DNA from: Planctomycetaceae bacterium
GTDB lineage: Bacteria; Planctomycetota; Planctomycetia; Planctomycetales; Planctomycetaceae
Length of the DNA: 64,000 nucleotides
Reading direction: 5' to 3'
Assembly: GCA_024742875.1 (NCBI GenBank)
Contig: JANSXP010000022.1
Span: 1-64,000 of the forward strand
Below, piece after piece: positions 62,070-64,000 of the stretch. The first letter of the stretch is position 1. Each line of letters begins with the position of its first letter. Position numbers and translations under genes: made by a program. The notes below the pieces were generated by a model. That model saw only the letters and a list, made by a program, of their open reading frames with translations. It was not told where the DNA came from and did not search any database.

Positions 62070-62822
62070 TCATGGCAGAGACAGACCGAGCGTTTCAAAC
62101 GCGGTGGTCACATCAAACCAAACCTCTGAGCCGTCGCTGCATTCCAACCGATCGAAGTGCCGCCCATCCTGATTGACAAGTGCCTGCTGCTGCATGCGTT
62201 TTTCCAGATGGGCCAGCACGTCGTATTCGTCGGACGTCCGCGACACCTGCCACGGGCTGTCCTGTGTGCCGTTGCCGGTCGCCAGCAGTCCCGTCAGGCA
62301 GGCCTCGGCGGCTTTGCGTTCGGCGGCAGCTGAGTCTTCGTCTTTGAGTTCTTCGTAAGAGTACGCCAGCATCTGATGCGCGCTGGGACTCAGCAGCAGG
62401 TTCGGCATGGCGGACGTCAGTTTTTCCACGGCAGCCGCGTGCCGGCCTGCTGTGATCAGATCATTGGCCAGCGACATCTCATCGGAATACGGATCATACG
62501 CTCCTGAGTTGACGATCCCCTCCCGCACAGCCAGCCACGAAGCACGATCAGGCGATTTGACGAATGCTTCAAATAACGACTCCAGCCCGGCTCCAGCGAC
62601 TGGCTGACCGGCCGTCGCTGCCGCTGGCGGCCTATTGCTCTCCGGTGCGGCGCTCGGCGTGACGGATGCTCCACGCTCTGCATTTGCAGTGTCTTCATCG
62701 CCGGAGGCCACCTCAGCTGGTGTCACCTGACCAGATGCGGTAACCGGGTTTTCCGTCTCCGGTGGCTCGTCCGACGCGGAACACCCGATCGCCAGCAGCA
62801 GTACCCATTTCACGCGTTTCAT
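62070..62822 (-). CDS. Lipoprotein with DUF4919-like C-terminal domain
   Basis: 250 residues. The lipobox is LLLAIGCS with Cys14. A long Pro/Ala/Glu/Ser linker (about 20-75) leads to a helical, TPR-like domain: VREGIVNSGAYDPYSDEMSL, AAAVEKLTSAMPNLLLSPSA and HQMLAYSYEELKDED. The C-terminus has DGRHFDRLECSDGSEVWFDVT, a beta-rich tail seen in DUF4919-type proteins. Function unknown; envelope location is likely. Start overlaps the stop of the upstream gene by 4 nt (ATGA). Confidence 0.78.
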   Translation of the reverse strand: MKRVKWVLLLAIGCSASDEPPETENPVTASGQVTPAEVASGDEDTANAERGASVTPSAAPESNRPPAAATAGQPVAGAGLESLFEAFVKSPDRASWLAVREGIVNSGAYDPYSDEMSLANDLITAGRHAAAVEKLTSAMPNLLLSPSAHQMLAYSYEELKDEDSAAAERKAAEACLTGLLATGNGTQDSPWQVSRTSDEYDVLAHLEKRMQQQALVNQDGRHFDRLECSDGSEVWFDVTTAFETLGLSLP

Positions 62823-63541
62823 GGCTTACTTTTCTGACCTTCTCTCGGTTTGGGAGCAGCAAACGCACTGTCCGGCACGTCCACGTTCTTTTCCGCCTGC
62901 CTGATGATGTATTCCGTCCGATGATTGCGAATGCTGGTCACCCGTTTGAAGGGCACCAGCACGCCGGCGATGGGGCGATAGTCGGAGATCGTACTGATCG
63001 CCTCTGTTCCGTCAGCCGCCGTCACTATCTCTCGAACAAACAGCCTGGATTCCACGTCAAAGTACCGCCGGACGGGCCTTCCCTTTTCGGGTGTAAAATG
63101 GACCTCCCAGGCAGCGCGCCCATCGACTTCAGCACGCCCTTTGCACTCAATTACAGGAAAGTGATCTTTCCATTCGAGTGATTCATGCAGCGTCGAATGG
63201 TGACGCAGATATTCGGCTTTCTCCTCACCGTCCAGTTGTCGGCTTCGAAGGTCCGGTCCGGTATACCACACCGTCCGACCGTCGGTGCCATGGGCCAGCT
63301 GACTGCCGTCCGGCAGTGTGTGTGTGGTGCGATGCCGCCCTTTGGTCTGCAGAATTTCAGAGTCTGTTGTCTTTTCCCCATCCACACGAATTTCCAGCTG
63401 CAGGCGATACGAAGTGGTCTCCCGCAGGCGTTGCTCTCCCCCCTTGGCCTTCACATAGCGGGCCACGACCTCCGGGCCTGTGGGAGTTTCGTCCTCCGGG
63501 GCCTGCACCAGCAACATCAGCAAAAGATGGATACTGACCAT
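62819..63541 (-). CDS. Exported LolA-like protein
   Basis: 240 residues. A short hydrophobic leader (MVSIHLLLMLLVQAP) precedes VVARYVKAKGGEQRLRETTSYRLQ, the start of the LolA/outer-membrane-lipoprotein-sorting-like fold also seen at 51736-52500. Strand repeats and ISDYRPIAGVLVPFKRV near the end match that relative's SDYRDVNGMKISFK region. It is coupled by ATGA to a lipoprotein gene, suggesting a joint envelope role. The next upstream gene ends 16 bp away. Confidence 0.78.
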   Translation of the reverse strand: MVSIHLLLMLLVQAPEDETPTGPEVVARYVKAKGGEQRLRETTSYRLQLEIRVDGEKTTDSEILQTKGRHRTTHTLPDGSQLAHGTDGRTVWYTGPDLRSRQLDGEEKAEYLRHHSTLHESLEWKDHFPVIECKGRAEVDGRAAWEVHFTPEKGRPVRRYFDVESRLFVREIVTAADGTEAISTISDYRPIAGVLVPFKRVTSIRNHRTEYIIRQAEKNVDVPDSAFAAPKPREGQKSKP

Positions 63542-63557
63542 AAGATCCTCCTCTTTC

Positions 63558-64000
63558 TTAGTGTAAGGGAGCAGTGAAAAACTCTCGCCCCGCCTTCACT
63601 CCAGCGGCAGTATCCCAGCCCGGGACCACTTTCGCCAACTGATCCTCTGTCAGTGCCAAGTCGGCATCAACCAGCGCCTGCAGATCATCATCAGAGGGCG
63701 GCACGCCATTCAGGCCGGGAGCTTCCTGTGCATGCTCACGCAGTTGATCCACATTGCTCACACTGCAGCAGTCCAACAGCCCCACCTGATCAAAGCCATC
63801 ACACGCCTCATAGTTGGCCCGTTGCCACCGCTGCCCATCCCAGCCGTAGACAAAGCCAATCCACTCACCCAGTGGCAGCGGATCCAGATAATCGCTCCAC
63901 CATGCAGGGGCCCCCGCCAGCAGATCGGTTTCCGGCTCCTGCAGATATCTGGCGGCATCGCGAAAATAAGTCTCGGTGTACTCGTGATCGTGACCAATCA
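63558..64000 (-). CDS. Unknown protein, 5' end outside window
   Basis: 146 residues plus stop are visible, in one open frame to the window edge (GHDHEYTETYFRDAARYLQ is among the first visible residues). The sequence is Trp/Asp-rich (WWSDYLDPLPLGEWIGFVYG and DGQRWQRANYEACDGFDQVG in parts) and ends TAAGVKAGREFFTAPLH. A GTG at 63785 could be mistaken for a start, but coding character continues upstream. I do not recognise the family. It is the first gene of a three-gene minus-strand operon with the LolA-like protein and lipoprotein. Confidence 0.75.
   Translation of the reverse strand, partial: IGHDHEYTETYFRDAARYLQEPETDLLAGAPAWWSDYLDPLPLGEWIGFVYGWDGQRWQRANYEACDGFDQVGLLDCCSVSNVDQLREHAQEAPGLNGVPPSDDDLQALVDADLALTEDQLAKVVPGWDTAAGVKAGREFFTAPLH

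Noticed and set aside
1-64000. tRNA, rRNA, CRISPR array, insertion sequence or prophage
   Set aside because: No cloverleaf, rRNA-like, spaced-repeat or transposase signal was found by eye; small RNAs could be missed without covariance-model search.

Overview
The window looks like a chromosomal segment of a Planctomycetota bacterium, probably Planctomycetales. I infer this from the gene content: three proteins with an LExRxLL(S/A) motif after an Arg-rich N-terminus (the planctomycete LEPR-XLL surface-protein signature), a DUF1559 pseudopilin-like protein followed by a small lipoprotein, many sulfatase and sialate-O-acetylesterase enzymes, Calx-beta/cohesin-like/dockerin-like matrix proteins, and membrane proteins with a short NPF.AP-type N-terminus. 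No tRNA, rRNA, CRISPR array, transposase or prophage gene was seen. Gene density is moderate and Shine-Dalgarno sites are mostly weak.

Layout. 1-8593 (minus): at least 2,864 residues of a giant repetitive LEPR-XLL surface protein that runs off the left edge. 8966-14020 (plus): a 1,684-residue three-enzyme fusion, sulfatase - jelly-roll-like linker - sialate O-acetylesterase - second sulfatase. 14005-25973: a compact, unfamiliar biosynthetic gene cluster. Nine minus-strand genes are nearly contiguous from 25973 to 15821: a SPASM-like radical SAM enzyme, a complete flavin-dependent tryptophan-halogenase-type enzyme, two paralogous B12-type radical SAM enzymes, a 2OG-Fe(II) oxygenase, a class I methyltransferase, a P-loop kinase, a degenerate halogenase paralogue and an O-methyltransferase. 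Beside them lies a divergent pair of distantly related unknown proteins. No NRPS, PKS or obvious precursor peptide is visible. This is my best candidate for an undescribed system.

26292-35000: a zinc-ribbon membrane protein with an exported cupredoxin-like protein, a second sialate O-acetylesterase, an exported methyltransferase, an alkaline phosphatase and a hybrid sensor kinase. 35464-37565: a WYL regulator with a candidate operator, and an Mrr-type restriction endonuclease. 38004-44095: two tandem secreted Calx-beta proteins sharing a cohesin-like N-terminus; the second ends in two dockerin-like calcium repeats. 44675-52500: GNAT acetyltransferase, small unknowns, DUF1559 protein plus lipoprotein, a YggS/PLPBP homologue, and an HTH regulator translationally coupled to an S41 peptidase, followed by an exported protein with a textbook terminator. 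52743-55732: a LamG plus double beta-helix exported protein coupled to a cREC receiver-like gene interrupted by one in-frame TGA. 55765-64000: membrane protein, half-length asparaginase, a TM protein, an RND/MMPL exporter, and a lipoprotein/LolA-like operon cut by the right edge.

Non-coding structure includes a dispersed repeat with a GC palindrome immediately after the stop codons of two unrelated genes (38003 and 61836), an inverted pair of GCTAGC-centred repeats with 40-bp-period direct repeats (56614-56802), three convincing terminators and two candidate operators. All functions are read from motifs by eye; no database search was run.
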